DNA of 40,000 nucleotides from Hydractinia symbiolongicarpus (GCF_029227915.1 NC_079888.1:7540001-7580000), one strand, 5' to 3'; numbered from the stretch's first letter, positions 26,003 through 35,090 are shown. The notes: generated by a model from the sequence alone, not told the origin. Numbers and translations: made by a program.

Positions 26003-26075
26003 AGCCCAACGTGGCGCTCGAACCCACGACCCTGAGATTAAGAGTGCCATACTTTACCGACTGAGCTAGCCGGGT
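26003..26075 (-). pseudogene. tRNA-Lys(CTT), degenerate, unit 45
   Basis: As unit 42, with a further change in the 5' anticodon stem (gtgcc on +). Confidence 0.7.
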
Positions 26076-26258
26076 TGATTCGTTTTTAGGTGCCGCCACT
26101 AAAGCCGTCCTGGACTTACGCAACAATTGACCACACCTAAAATTACTTAAAATTGGGTCGCTCGCGTACTCCTACTGTTTGGGCTGGTAAAATGTCACGT
26201 AAATCAAAACAGGTTCAGCAATGTTAGCTTTCCATAAAGTAGACGTGGTACAGAAACA

Positions 26259-26340
26259 GACGAGGTGGCCGAGTGGTTAAGGCGATGGACTGCTAATCCA
26301 TTGGGCTCTGCCCGCGTGGGTTCGAATCCCATCTTCGTCG
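26259..26340 (+). tRNA. tRNA-Ser-GCT: tRNA-Ser(GCT), unit 46
   Basis: Consensus, 82 nt. Confidence 0.95.
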
Positions 26341-26347
26341 CACATTC

Positions 26348-26419
26348 GGTTCTATGGTGTAATGGTTAGCACTCTGGACTTTGAATCCAGCGATCCGAGT
26401 TCAAATCTCGGTAGAACCT
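26348..26419 (+). tRNA. tRNA-Gln-TTG: tRNA-Gln(TTG), unit 46
   Basis: Consensus; the second fully intact Ser-Gln pair. Confidence 0.95.
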
Positions 26420-26624
26420 GACCTTCTTTTTGAATTCTTATTTAATCTTTTGTTTAAAAAATACGTGAGGAAAGGCTGATTTATTTAAAATTGACTAAGC
26501 CATATTTGAATGCTTTCAAGTCATTTCTTCAACATTTGCCAGGTTTTTGGCAGGAATCATGCTTAGAGGGGAATTGGTGATTTCCACGGCGCGTTCATAA
26601 TGCAATTAAAAGTGCAGCAGAAAA

Positions 26625-26697
26625 CGCCCATTGTGGGGCTCGAATCCACGACCCTGAGATTAAGAGTCTCATGCCCTACCGACTGAGCTAGCCGGGC
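26625..26697 (-). pseudogene. tRNA-Lys(CTT), att-type, unit 46
   Basis: A23G, G53A, G66A, T67A. Confidence 0.75.
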
Positions 26698-26880
26698 TGA
26701 TTCGTTATTAGGTTCCGTTATTAAAGCTGTCTTGGACTTACGCAACAATTGACCACACGTTAAATTACTTAAAATTGGGGCACTCGCGTAATCCCACTGT
26801 TTGGGCTGGTAAAAGGTTACGTGAGTCGAAACAGGTTCAGCAATGTTAGCTTTCCATAACATAGACGTGGTACAGAAACA

Positions 26881-26961
26881 GACGAGGTGGCCGAGTGGTT
26901 AAGGCGATGGACTGCCAATCCATTGGGCTCTGCCCGCGTGGGTTCGAATCCCACTTCGTCG
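26881..26961 (+). tRNA. tRNA-Ser body with Gly anticodon GCC, 81-nt, unit 47
   Basis: T36C changes the anticodon (26914-26916) to GCC, which would read GGC/GGU. Otherwise the plain 81-nt allele. Confidence 0.75.
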
Positions 26962-26968
26962 CACATTC

Positions 26969-27040
26969 GGTTCTATGATGTAATGGTTAGCACTCTGGAC
27001 TTTGAATCCAGCGATCCGAGTTCAAATCTCGGTAGAACCT
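26969..27040 (+). tRNA. tRNA-Gln-TTG: tRNA-Gln(TTG), G10A, unit 47
   Basis: G10A only, the mildest form of this haplotype; the stop is a single T5. Confidence 0.78.
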
Positions 27041-27244
27041 GACCTTCTTTTTGAATTCTTATTTAATCTTTTGTTTAAAAAATACGTGAGGAAAGGCTGA
27101 TTTATTTAAAATTGACTAAGCCATATTTGAATGCTTTCAAGTCATTTCTTCAACATTTGCCAGGTTTATGGCAGAACTCATGCTTAGAGGAGAATTGGTG
27201 ATTTCCACGGCGCGTTCGTAATGCAATAAAAGTTTATCAGAAAA

Positions 27245-27317
27245 CGCCCAACGTGGGGCTCGAACCCACGACCCTGAGATTAAGAGTCTCATGCTCTACC
27301 GACTGAGCTAGCCGGGC
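27245..27317 (-). tRNA. tRNA-Lys-CTT: tRNA-Lys(CTT), unit 47
   Basis: Consensus. Confidence 0.95.
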
Positions 27318-27500
27318 TGATTCGTTACTAGGTTCCGCCATTAAAGCCGTCTTGGACTTACACAACAATTGACCACGCCTAAGATTACTTAAAATTGGGC
27401 CACTCGCGTAATCCTACTATTTGGGCTGGTAAACAGTTACGTGAGTCAAAACAGGTTAAGCAATGTTAGCTTTCCATAACGTAGACGTGGTACAGAAACA

Positions 27501-27582
27501 GACGAGGTGGCCGAGTGGTTAAGGCGATGGACTGCTAATCCATTGGGCTCTGCCCGCGTGGGTTCGAATCCCATCTTCGTCG
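27501..27582 (+). tRNA. tRNA-Ser-GCT: tRNA-Ser(GCT), unit 48
   Basis: Consensus, 82 nt. Confidence 0.95.
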
Positions 27583-27589
27583 CACATTC

Positions 27590-27661
27590 GGTTCTATGGT
27601 GTAATGGTTAGCACTCTGGACTTTAAATCCAGCGATCCGAGTTCAAATCTCGGTAGAACTT
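27590..27661 (+). tRNA. tRNA-Gln body with stop anticodon TTA, unit 48
   Basis: Anticodon 27623-27625 is TTA (G36A). Apart from C72T (G1-T72 wobble) the gene is consensus, with box A, box B and the T5 stop intact. Confidence 0.85.
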
Positions 27662-27866
27662 GACCTTCTTTTTGAATTCTTATTTAATCTTTTGTTTAAA
27701 AAATACGTGAGGAAAGGCTGATTTATTTAAAATTGACTAAGCCATATTTGAATGCTTTCAAGTCATTTCTTCAACATTTGCCAGGTTTTTGGCAGGACTC
27801 ATGCTTAGAGGGGAATTGGTGATTTCGACGGCGCGTTCATAATGCAATTAAATGTGCAGCAGAAAA

Positions 27867-27939
27867 CGCCCATTGTGGGGCTCGAATCCACGACCCTGAG
27901 ATTAAGAGTCTCATGCTCTACCAACTGAGCTAGCCGGGC
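27867..27939 (-). pseudogene. tRNA-Lys(CTT), att-type, unit 48
   Basis: C17T, G53A, G66A, T67A. Confidence 0.75.
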
Positions 27940-28122
27940 TGATTCGTTATTAGGTTCCGTTATTAAAGCTGTCTTGGACTTACGCAACAATTGACCACAC
28001 CTTAAATTACTTAAAATTGGGGCACTCGCGTAATCCCACTGTTTGGGCTGGTAAAAGGTTACGTGAGTCGAAACAGGTTCAGCAATGTTAGCTTTCCATA
28101 ACGTAGACGTGGTACAGAAACA

Positions 28123-28204
28123 GACGAGGTGGCCGAGTGGTTAAGGCGATGAACTGCTAATCCATTGGGCTCTGCCCGCGAGGGTTCGAATCCCATCTTC
28201 GTCG
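28123..28204 (+). tRNA. tRNA-Ser-GCT: tRNA-Ser(GCT), unit 49
   Basis: 82 nt. G30A and T50A, as unit 5. Confidence 0.82.
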
Positions 28205-28211
28205 CACATTC

Positions 28212-28283
28212 GGTTCTATGGTGTAATGGTTAGCACTCTGGACTTTGAATCCAGCGATCCGAGTTCAAATCTCGGTAGAACCT
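28212..28283 (+). tRNA. tRNA-Gln-TTG: tRNA-Gln(TTG), unit 49
   Basis: Consensus. Confidence 0.95.
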
Positions 28284-28487
28284 GACCTTCTTTTTGAATT
28301 CTTATTTAATCTTGTGTTTAAAAAATACGTGAGGAAAGGCTGATTTATTTAAAATTGAGTAAGCCATATTTGAATGCTTTCAAGTCATTTCTTCAAAATT
28401 TGCCAGGTTTATGGCAGAACTCATGCTTCGAGGGGAATTGGTGATTTCCACGGCGCGTTCGTAATGCAATAAAAGTTTATCAGAAAA

Positions 28488-28560
28488 CGCCCAACGTGGG
28501 GCTCGAACCCACGACCCTGAGATTAAGAGTCTCATGCTCTACCGACTGAGCTAGCCGGGC
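28488..28560 (-). tRNA. tRNA-Lys-CTT: tRNA-Lys(CTT), unit 49
   Basis: Consensus. Confidence 0.95.
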
Positions 28561-28743
28561 TGATTCGTTACTAGGTTCCGCCATTAAAGCCGTCTTGGAC
28601 TTACACAACAATTGACCACACCTAAGATTACTTAAAATTGGGCCACTCGCGTAATCCTACTATTTGGGCTGGTAAACAGTTACGTGAGCCAAAACAGGTT
28701 CAGCAATGTTAGCTTTCCATAAAGTAGACGTGGTACAAAAACA

Positions 28744-28824
28744 GACGAGGTGGCCGAGTGGTTAAGGCGATGGACTGCTAATCCATTGGGTTCTGCCCGC
28801 GTGGGTTCGAATCCCACTTCGTCG
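28744..28824 (+). tRNA. tRNA-Ser-GCT: tRNA-Ser(GCT), 81-nt, unit 50
   Basis: Variable arm gggt (wobble). Confidence 0.74.
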
Positions 28825-28831
28825 CACATTC

Positions 28832-28903
28832 GGTTCTATGATGTAATGGTTAGCACTCTGGACTTTGAATCCAGCGATCGGAGTTCAAATCTCGGTAGAA
28901 CCT
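28832..28903 (+). tRNA. tRNA-Gln(TTG), G10A/C50G, unit 50
   Basis: D-stem 10-25 and T-stem 50-64 mismatches. Confidence 0.66.
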
Positions 28904-29108
28904 AACCTTCTTTTTGAATTCTTATTTAATCTTTTGTTTGAAAAATACGTGAAGGAAAGGCTGATTTATTCAAAATTGACTAAGCCATATTTGAATGCTT
29001 TCAAGTCATTTCTTCAAAATTTGCCAGGTTTATGGCAGAACTCATGCTTAGAGGGGAATTGGTGATTTCCACGGCGCGTTCGTAATGCAATAAAAGTTTA
29101 TCAGAAAA

Positions 29109-29181
29109 CGCCCAACGTGGGGCTCGAACCCACGACCCTGAGATTAAGAGTCTCATGCTCTACCGACTGAGCTAGCCGGGC
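29109..29181 (-). tRNA. tRNA-Lys-CTT: tRNA-Lys(CTT), unit 50
   Basis: Consensus. Confidence 0.95.
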
Positions 29182-29364
29182 TGATTCGTTACTAGGTTCC
29201 GCCATTAAAGCCGTCTTGGACTTACACAACAATTGACCACACCTAAGATTACTTAAAATTGGGCCACTCGCGTAATCCTACTATTTGGGCTGGTAAACAG
29301 TTACGTGAGTCAAAAGAGGTTCAGCAATGTTAGCTTTTCATAACGTAGACGTGGTACAGAAACA

Positions 29365-29446
29365 GACGAGGTGGCCGAGTGGTTAAGGCGATGGACTGCT
29401 AATCCATTGGGCTCTGCCCGCGTGGGTTCGAATCCCATCTTCGTCG
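29365..29446 (+). tRNA. tRNA-Ser-GCT: tRNA-Ser(GCT), unit 51
   Basis: Consensus, 82 nt. Confidence 0.95.
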
Positions 29447-29453
29447 CACATTC

Positions 29454-29525
29454 GGTTCTATGGTGTAATGGTTAGCACTCTGGACTTTGAATCCAGCGAT
29501 TCGAGTTCAAATCTCGGTAGAACTT
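29454..29525 (+). tRNA. tRNA-Gln-TTG: tRNA-Gln(TTG), unit 51
   Basis: C49T and C72T, both wobbles. Anticodon is TTG, unlike the sister units 48 and 53. Confidence 0.85.
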
Positions 29526-29730
29526 GACCTTCTTTTTGAATTCTTATTTAATCTTTTGTTAAAAAAATACGTGAGGAAAGGCTGATTGATTTAAAATTGA
29601 CTAAGCCATATTTGAATGCTTTCAAGTCATTTCTTCAACATTTGCCAGGTTTTTGGCAGGACTCATGCTTAGAGGGGAATTGGTGATTTCCACGGCGCGT
29701 TCATAATGCAATTAAATGTGCAGCAGAAAA

Positions 29731-29803
29731 CGCCCATTGTGGGGCTCGAATCCACGACCCTGAGATTAAGAGTCTCATGCTCTACCAACTGAGCTAGCCG
29801 GGC
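29731..29803 (-). pseudogene. tRNA-Lys(CTT), att-type, unit 51
   Basis: C17T, G53A, G66A, T67A. Confidence 0.75.
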
Positions 29804-29986
29804 TGATTCGTTATTAGGTTCCGTTATTAAAGCTGTCTTGGACTTACGCAACAATTGACCACACCTTAAATTACTTAAAATTGGGGCACTCCCGTAATCC
29901 CACTGTTTGGGCTGGCAAACAGTTACGTGAGTCAAAACAGGTTCAGCAATGTTAGCTTTCCATAAAGTAGACGTGGTACAAAAACA

Positions 29987-30067
29987 GACGAGGTGGCCGA
30001 GTGGTTAAGGCGATGGACTGCTAATCCATTGGGTTCTGCCCGCGTGGGTTCGAATCCCACTTCGTCG
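29987..30067 (+). tRNA. tRNA-Ser-GCT: tRNA-Ser(GCT), 81-nt, unit 52
   Basis: Variable arm gggt. Confidence 0.74.
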
Positions 30068-30074
30068 CACATTC

Positions 30075-30146
30075 GGTTCTACGATGTAATGGTTAGCACT
30101 CTGGACTTTGAATCCAGGGATCGGAGTTCAAATCTCGGTAGAACCT
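30075..30146 (+). tRNA. tRNA-Gln(TTG), weakened, unit 52
   Basis: T8C (conserved U8 lost), G10A, C44G, C50G; T4 stop. Confidence 0.58.
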
Positions 30147-30351
30147 AACCTTCATTTTGAATTCTTATTTAATCTTTTGTTTGAAAAATACGTGAAGGAA
30201 AGGCTGATTTATTCAAAATTGACTAAGCCATATTTGAATGCTTTCAAGTCATTTCTTCAAAATTTGCCAGGTTTATGGCAGAACTCATGCTTAGAGGGGA
30301 ATTGGTGATTTCCACGGCGCGTTCGTAATGCAATAAAAGTTTATCAGAAAA

Positions 30352-30424
30352 CGCCCAACGTGGGGCTCGAACCCACGACCCTGAGATTAAGAGTCTCATG
30401 CTCTACCGACTGAGCTAGCCGGGC
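30352..30424 (-). tRNA. tRNA-Lys-CTT: tRNA-Lys(CTT), unit 52
   Basis: Consensus. Confidence 0.95.
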
Positions 30425-30607
30425 TGATTCGTTACTAGGTTCCGCCATTAAAGCCGTCTTGGACTTACACAACAATTGACCACACCTAAGATTACTTAAA
30501 ATTGGGCCACTCGCGTAATCCTACTATTTGGGCTGGTAAACAGTTACGCGAGTCAAAACAGGTTCAGCAATGTTAGCTTTTCATAACGTAGACGTGGTAC
30601 AGAAACA

Positions 30608-30689
30608 GACGAGGTGGCCGAGTGGTTAAGGCGATGGACTGCTAATCCATTGGGCTCTGCCCGCGTGGGTTCGAATCCCATCTTCGTCG
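30608..30689 (+). tRNA. tRNA-Ser-GCT: tRNA-Ser(GCT), unit 53
   Basis: Consensus, 82 nt. Confidence 0.95.
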
Positions 30690-30696
30690 CACATTC

Positions 30697-30768
30697 GGTT
30701 CTATGGTGTAATGGTTAGCACTCTGGACTTTAAATCCAGCGATCCGAGTTCAAATCTCGGTAGAACTT
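30697..30768 (+). tRNA. tRNA-Gln body with stop anticodon TTA, unit 53
   Basis: Anticodon 30730-30732 is TTA. Gene sequence as unit 48 (C72T otherwise consensus). Confidence 0.85.
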
Positions 30769-30973
30769 GACCTTCTTTTTGAATTCTTATTTAATCTTTT
30801 GTTTAAAAAATACGTGAGGAAAGGCTGATTTATTTAAAATTGACTAAGCCATATTTGAATGCTTTCAAGTCATTTCTTCAACATTTGCCAGGTTTTTGGC
30901 AGGACTCATGCTTAGAGGGGAATTGGTGATTTCCACGGCGCGTTCATAATGCAATTAAATGTGCAGCAGAAAA

Positions 30974-31046
30974 CGCCCATTGTGGGGCTCGAATCCACGA
31001 CCCTGAGATTAAGAGTCTCATGCTCTACCAACTGAGCTAGCCGGGC
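30974..31046 (-). pseudogene. tRNA-Lys(CTT), att-type, unit 53
   Basis: C17T, G53A, G66A, T67A. Confidence 0.75.
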
Positions 31047-31229
31047 TGATTCGTTATTAGGTTCCGTTATTAAAGCTGTCTTGGACTTACGCAACAATTG
31101 ACCACACCTTAAATTATTTAAAATTGGGGCACTCGCGTAATCCCACTGTTTGGGCTGGTAAACAGTTACGTGAGTCAAAACAGGTTCAGCAATGTTAGCT
31201 TTCCATAAAGTAGACGTGGTACAAAAACA

Positions 31230-31310
31230 GACGAGGTGGCCGAGTGGTTAAGGCAATGGACTGCTAATCCATTGGGTTCTGCCCGCGTGGGTTCGAATCC
31301 CACTTCGTCG
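31230..31310 (+). tRNA. tRNA-Ser-GCT: tRNA-Ser(GCT), 81-nt, unit 54
   Basis: G26A and variable arm gggt. Confidence 0.72.
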
Positions 31311-31317
31311 CACATTC

Positions 31318-31389
31318 GGTTCTATGATGTAATGGTTAGCACTCTGGACTTTGAATCCAGCGATCGGAGTTCAAATCTCGGTAGAACCT
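31318..31389 (+). tRNA. tRNA-Gln(TTG), G10A/C50G, unit 54
   Basis: Same allele as unit 50. Confidence 0.66.
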
Positions 31390-31595
31390 AACCTTCTTTT
31401 TGAATTCTTATTTAATCTTTTGTTTGAAAAATACGTGAAGGAAAGGCTGATTTATTCAAAATTGACTAAGCCATATTTGAATGCTTTCAAGTCATTTCTT
31501 CAAAATTTGCCAGGTTTATGGCAGAACTCATGCTTAGAGGGGAATTGGTGATTTCCACGGCGCGTTCATAATGCAATTAAAAGAGCAGCAGAAAT

Positions 31596-31668
31596 CGCCC
31601 AACGTGGGGCTCGAAGCCACGACCTTGAGATTAAGAGTCTCATGCTCTACCCACTGAGCTAGCCGGGC
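31596..31668 (-). pseudogene. tRNA-Lys(CTT), G53C type, unit 54
   Basis: C17G, G45A, G53C; box B altered. Only T3 follows directly. Confidence 0.66.
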
Positions 31669-31851
31669 TGATTCGTTATTAGGTTCCGCCATTAAAGCCG
31701 TCTTGGACTTACACAACAATTGACCACACCTAAGATTACTTAAAATTGGGCCACTCGCGTAATCCTACTATTTGGGCTGGTAAACAGTTACGTGAGTCGA
31801 AACAGGTTCAGCAATGTTAGCTTTCCATAAAGTAGACGTGGTACAAAAACA

Positions 31852-31932
31852 GACGAGGTGGCCGAGTGGTTAAGGAGATGGACTGCTAATCCATTGGGTT
31901 CTGCCCGCGTGGGTTCGAATCCCACTTCGTCG
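31852..31932 (+). tRNA. tRNA-Ser-GCT: tRNA-Ser(GCT), 81-nt, unit 55
   Basis: C25A breaks a D-stem pair; variable arm gggt. Confidence 0.7.
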
Positions 31933-31939
31933 CACATTC

Positions 31940-32011
31940 GGTTCTATGATGTAATGGTTAGCACTCTGGACTTTGAATCCAGCGATCGGAGTTCAAATCT
32001 CGGTAGAACCT
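31940..32011 (+). tRNA. tRNA-Gln(TTG), G10A/C50G, unit 55
   Basis: Same allele as units 50 and 54. Confidence 0.66.
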
Positions 32012-32216
32012 AACCTTCTTTTTGAATTCTTATTTAATCTTTTGTTTGAAAAATACGTGAAGGAAAGGCTGATTTATTCAAAATTGACTAAGCCATATTT
32101 GAATGCTTTCAAGTCATTTCTTCAAAATTTGCCAGGTTTATGGCAGAACTCATGCTTAGAGGGGAATTGGTGATTTCCACGGCGCGTTCGTAATGCAATA
32201 AAAGTGTATCAGAAAA

Positions 32217-32289
32217 CTCCCAACGTGGGGCCCGAACCCACAACCCTACGATGAAGAGTCTCATGCTGTACCGACTGCGCTAGCCGGGC
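32217..32289 (-). pseudogene. tRNA-Lys(CTT), ccc-type, unit 55
   Basis: Family changes. The unit switches type in the spacer before this gene (aataaaagtgtatc near 32197-32210). Confidence 0.75.
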
Positions 32290-32472
32290 CGATTCCTTAT
32301 TAGATTCCGCCGTTAAAGCCGTCTTGGACTTACGCAACAATTGACCACGCCTAAGATTACTTAAAATTGGGCCACTCGCGTAATCCTACTGTTTGAGCTG
32401 GTAAAAGGTTACGTGAGTCGAAACAGGTTCAGCAATGTTGGCTTTCCATAAAGTAGACGTGGTACAGAAACA

Positions 32473-32553
32473 GACGAGGTGGCCGAGTTGGTAAGGCGAT
32501 GGACTGCTAATCCATTGGGCTCTGCCTGCATGGGTTCGAATCCCACTTCGTCG
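32473..32553 (+). tRNA. tRNA-Ser(GCT), 81-nt, short unit 56
   Basis: D loop gttggtaa, variable arm gcct, G49A. Unit lacks Lys. Confidence 0.66.
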
Positions 32554-32560
32554 CACATTC

Positions 32561-32632
32561 GGTTCTATGATGTAATGGTTAGCACTCTAGACTTTGAACC
32601 CAGCGATCCGAGTTGAAATCTCGGTAGAACCT
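32561..32632 (+). pseudogene. tRNA-Gln, degenerate, unit 56
   Basis: G10A, G29A, T39C, C56G. Confidence 0.78.
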
Positions 32633-32857
32633 GATTTTCTTTTTGAACTCTGATTAAATCATTTGTTTAGGAAATGCGTGAGGAAGGGATGATTTTTCTA
32701 AAATGGTCTTGGACTTACGCAACAATTGACCACACCTAAGGTTACTTAAAATTGGGCGACTCGCGTAATCCTACTGTTTGGGCTGGTAAAAAGTTACGTG
32801 AGTCCAAACAGGTTCAGCAATGTTAGCTTTCCATAAAGTGGACGTGGTACAGAAACA

Positions 32858-32938
32858 GACGAGGTGGCCGAGTGGTTAAGGCGATGGACTGCTAATCCAT
32901 TGGGCTCTGCCCGCGTGGGTTCGAATCCCACTTCGTCG
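32858..32938 (+). tRNA. tRNA-Ser-GCT: tRNA-Ser(GCT), 81-nt, unit 57
   Basis: 81-nt allele with no other change. Confidence 0.75.
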
Positions 32939-32945
32939 CACATTC

Positions 32946-33017
32946 GGTTCTATGATGTAATGGTTAGCTCTCTGGACTTTGAACCCAGCGATCCGAGTTC
33001 AAATCTCGGTAGAACCT
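32946..33017 (+). tRNA. tRNA-Gln(TTG), weakened, unit 57
   Basis: G10A, A24T, T39C, as unit 9. Confidence 0.6.
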
Positions 33018-33223
33018 GATTTTCTTTTTGAATTTTAATTTAATCTTTTGTTTAAAGAAAACGTGAGGGAAAGGCTGATTTATTTAAAATTGACTAAGCC
33101 ATATTTGAATGCTTTCAAGTCACTTCTTCAACATTTGTCAGGTTTATGGCAGAACTCATGCTTAGAAGAGAATTGGTGATTTCCACGGCGCGTTCGTAAT
33201 GCAATTAAAAGTGTATCAGAAAA

Positions 33224-33296
33224 CGCCCAACGTGGGGCTCGAACCCACGACCCTGAGATTAAAAGTCGCATGCTCTACCGACTAAGCTAGCCGGGC
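33224..33296 (-). tRNA. tRNA-Lys-TTT: tRNA-Lys with anticodon TTT, unit 57
   Basis: C34T gives TTT (33261-33263 on +). C13T wobble and A29C mismatch; C2 is normal here, unlike unit 9. Confidence 0.77.
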
Positions 33297-33479
33297 TGAT
33301 TCGTTATTAGGTTCCGCCATTTAAGCCGTCTTGGACTTACGCAACAATTGACCACACCTAAGGTTACTTAAAATTGGGCGACTCGCGTAATCCTACTGTT
33401 TGGGCTGGTAAAAGGTTACGTGAGTCGAAACAGGTTCAGCAATGTTAGCTTTCCATAAAGTGGACGTGGTACAGAAACA

Positions 33480-33561
33480 GACGAGGTGGCTGAGTGGTTA
33501 AGGCGATGGACTGCTAATCCATTGGGCTCTGCCCGCGTGGGTTCGAATCCCATCTTCGTCG
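33480..33561 (+). tRNA. tRNA-Ser-GCT: tRNA-Ser(GCT), unit 58
   Basis: 82 nt; C12T only (D-stem G-T pair). Confidence 0.87.
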
Positions 33562-33568
33562 CACATTC

Positions 33569-33640
33569 GGTTCTATGGTGTAATGGTTAGCACTCTGGAC
33601 TTTGAATCCAGCGATCCGAGTTTAAATCTCGGTAGAACCT
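33569..33640 (+). tRNA. tRNA-Gln(TTG), C56T, unit 58
   Basis: C56T only. Confidence 0.65.
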
Positions 33641-33846
33641 GACCTTCTTTTTGAATTCTGATTTAATCTTTTGTTTATAAAAAACGTGAGGGAAAGGCTG
33701 ATTTATTTAAAATTGACTAAGCCATATTTGAATGCTTTCAAGACATTTCTTCAAAATTTGCCAGGTTTATGGCAGAACTCATGCTTAGAGGGGAATTGGT
33801 GATTTCTAAGGCGCGTTGGTAATGCAATTAAAAGTGTATCAGAAAA

Positions 33847-33919
33847 CTCCCAACGTGTGGCCCGAACCCACAACCCTAAGATGAAGAGTCTCATGCTGTA
33901 CCGACTGCGCCAGCCGGGC
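33847..33919 (-). pseudogene. tRNA-Lys(CTT), ccc-type, unit 58
   Basis: Family changes with A9G and C62A, and a different base at position 41. Confidence 0.75.
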
Positions 33920-34102
33920 CGATTCGTTATTAGATTCCGCCGTTAAAGCCGTCTTGGACTTACGCAACAATTGACCACGCCTAAGATTACTTGAAATTGG
34001 GCCACTTGCGTACTCCTACTGTTTGAGCTGGTAAAAGATTACGTGAGTCGAAACAGGTTCAGCAATGTTATCTTTCCATAAATTAGACGTGGTACAGAAA
34101 CA

Positions 34103-34183
34103 GACGAGGTGGCCGAGTGGTTAAGGCGATGGACTGCTAATCCATTGGGCTCTGCCCGCGTGGGTTCGAATCCCACTTCGTCG
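34103..34183 (+). tRNA. tRNA-Ser-GCT: tRNA-Ser(GCT), 81-nt, unit 59
   Basis: 81-nt allele with no other change. Confidence 0.75.
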
Positions 34184-34190
34184 CACATTC

Positions 34191-34262
34191 GGTTCTATGA
34201 TGTAATGGTTAGCACTCTGGACTTTGAACCAAGCGATCCGAGTTCAAATCTTGGTAGAACCT
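34191..34262 (+). tRNA. tRNA-Gln(TTG), weakened, unit 59
   Basis: G10A, T39C, C41A, C63T. Confidence 0.58.
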
Positions 34263-34467
34263 GATTTTCTTTTTGAACTCTGATTTAATCATTTGTTTAT
34301 GAAATGCGTGAGGAAGGGATAATTTATCTAAAATTGACTAAGCCATATTTGAATGCTTTCAAGTCATTTCTTCAAAATTTGCCAGGTTTATGGCAGAACT
34401 CATGCTTAGAGGGGAGTTGGTGATTTCCACGGCGCGTTCATAATGCAATTAAAAGAGCAGCAGAAAT

Positions 34468-34540
34468 CGCCCAACGTGGGGCTCGAAGCCACGACCTTGA
34501 GATTAAGAGTCTCATGCTCTACCCACTGAGCTAGCCGGGC
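34468..34540 (-). pseudogene. tRNA-Lys(CTT), G53C type, unit 59
   Basis: C17G, G45A, G53C, as unit 54; T3 only at the stop. Confidence 0.66.
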
Positions 34541-34723
34541 TGATTCGTTATTAGGTTCCGCCATTAAAGCCGTCTTGGACTTACGCAACAATTGACCACA
34601 CCTTAAATTACTTAAAATTGGGCCACTCGCGTAATCCTACTGTTTGGGCTGGTAAAAGATTACGTGAGTCGAAACAGGTTCAGCAATGTTAGCTTTCCAT
34701 AGAGTTGACGTCCTACAGAAACA

Positions 34724-34805
34724 GACGAGGTGGCCGAGTGGCTAAGGCGATGGACTGCTAATCCTTCGGGCTCTGCCCGCGTGGGTTCGAATCACATCTT
34801 CGTCG
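34724..34805 (+). tRNA. tRNA-Ser(GCT), ttcggg family, unit 60
   Basis: 82 nt. D-loop T to C, A42T, T44C, C62A. Confidence 0.72.
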
Positions 34806-34812
34806 CACATGC

Positions 34813-34884
34813 GGTTCTATGGTGTAATGGTTAGCACTCTGGTCTTTGAATCCAGCAAACTGAGTTCAAATCTCGGTAGAACCT
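34813..34884 (+). tRNA. tRNA-Gln(TTG), weakened, unit 60
   Basis: A31T, G45A, T48A, C50T. Anticodon TTG although its family mates have TTA or ATA. T4 stop. Confidence 0.65.
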
Positions 34885-35090
34885 GGTCTTCTTTTGGAAT
34901 TCTGATTTAATCTTTTGTTTAAAAAATACGTGAAGGAAAGGCTGATTTATTTAAAATTGACTAAGCCATATTTAAATGCTTTCAAGTCATTTCTTCAACA
35001 TTTGCCAGGTTTATGGCAAAACTTATGCTTAGAGGAGAATTGGTGATTTCCACGGCACGTTCGTAATGCAATTAAAAGTGTATCAGAAAA

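Larger units (their letters stand above)
28744..31851. repeat. 1,243-bp two-unit repeats (units 50-54)
   Basis: Units alternate between type A (81-nt Ser, Gln G10A/C50G) at 28744, 29987, 31230 and type B (82-nt consensus Ser, Gln C72T, att-type Lys) at 29365 and 30608. A-to-A and B-to-B spacing is 1,243 bp. Unit 55 (31852) is a further type A. Confidence 0.88.

Noticed and set aside
26563-26862. 99-codon minus-strand frame with the recurring segment SARLAQSVGHETLNLRVV
   Set aside because: This segment is a translation of the tRNA-Lys gene itself, a known kind of spurious database protein. The frame recurs at 61-99 codons wherever the Lys allele lacks stops.
27590-27661. A genome-wide code with UAA read as Gln, as in some ciliates
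   Set aside because: Only 4 of 67 Gln copies have TTA, no CTA-anticodon copy is present, and the tRNAs look metazoan. Point mutation in array copies is simpler, though expression is untested.
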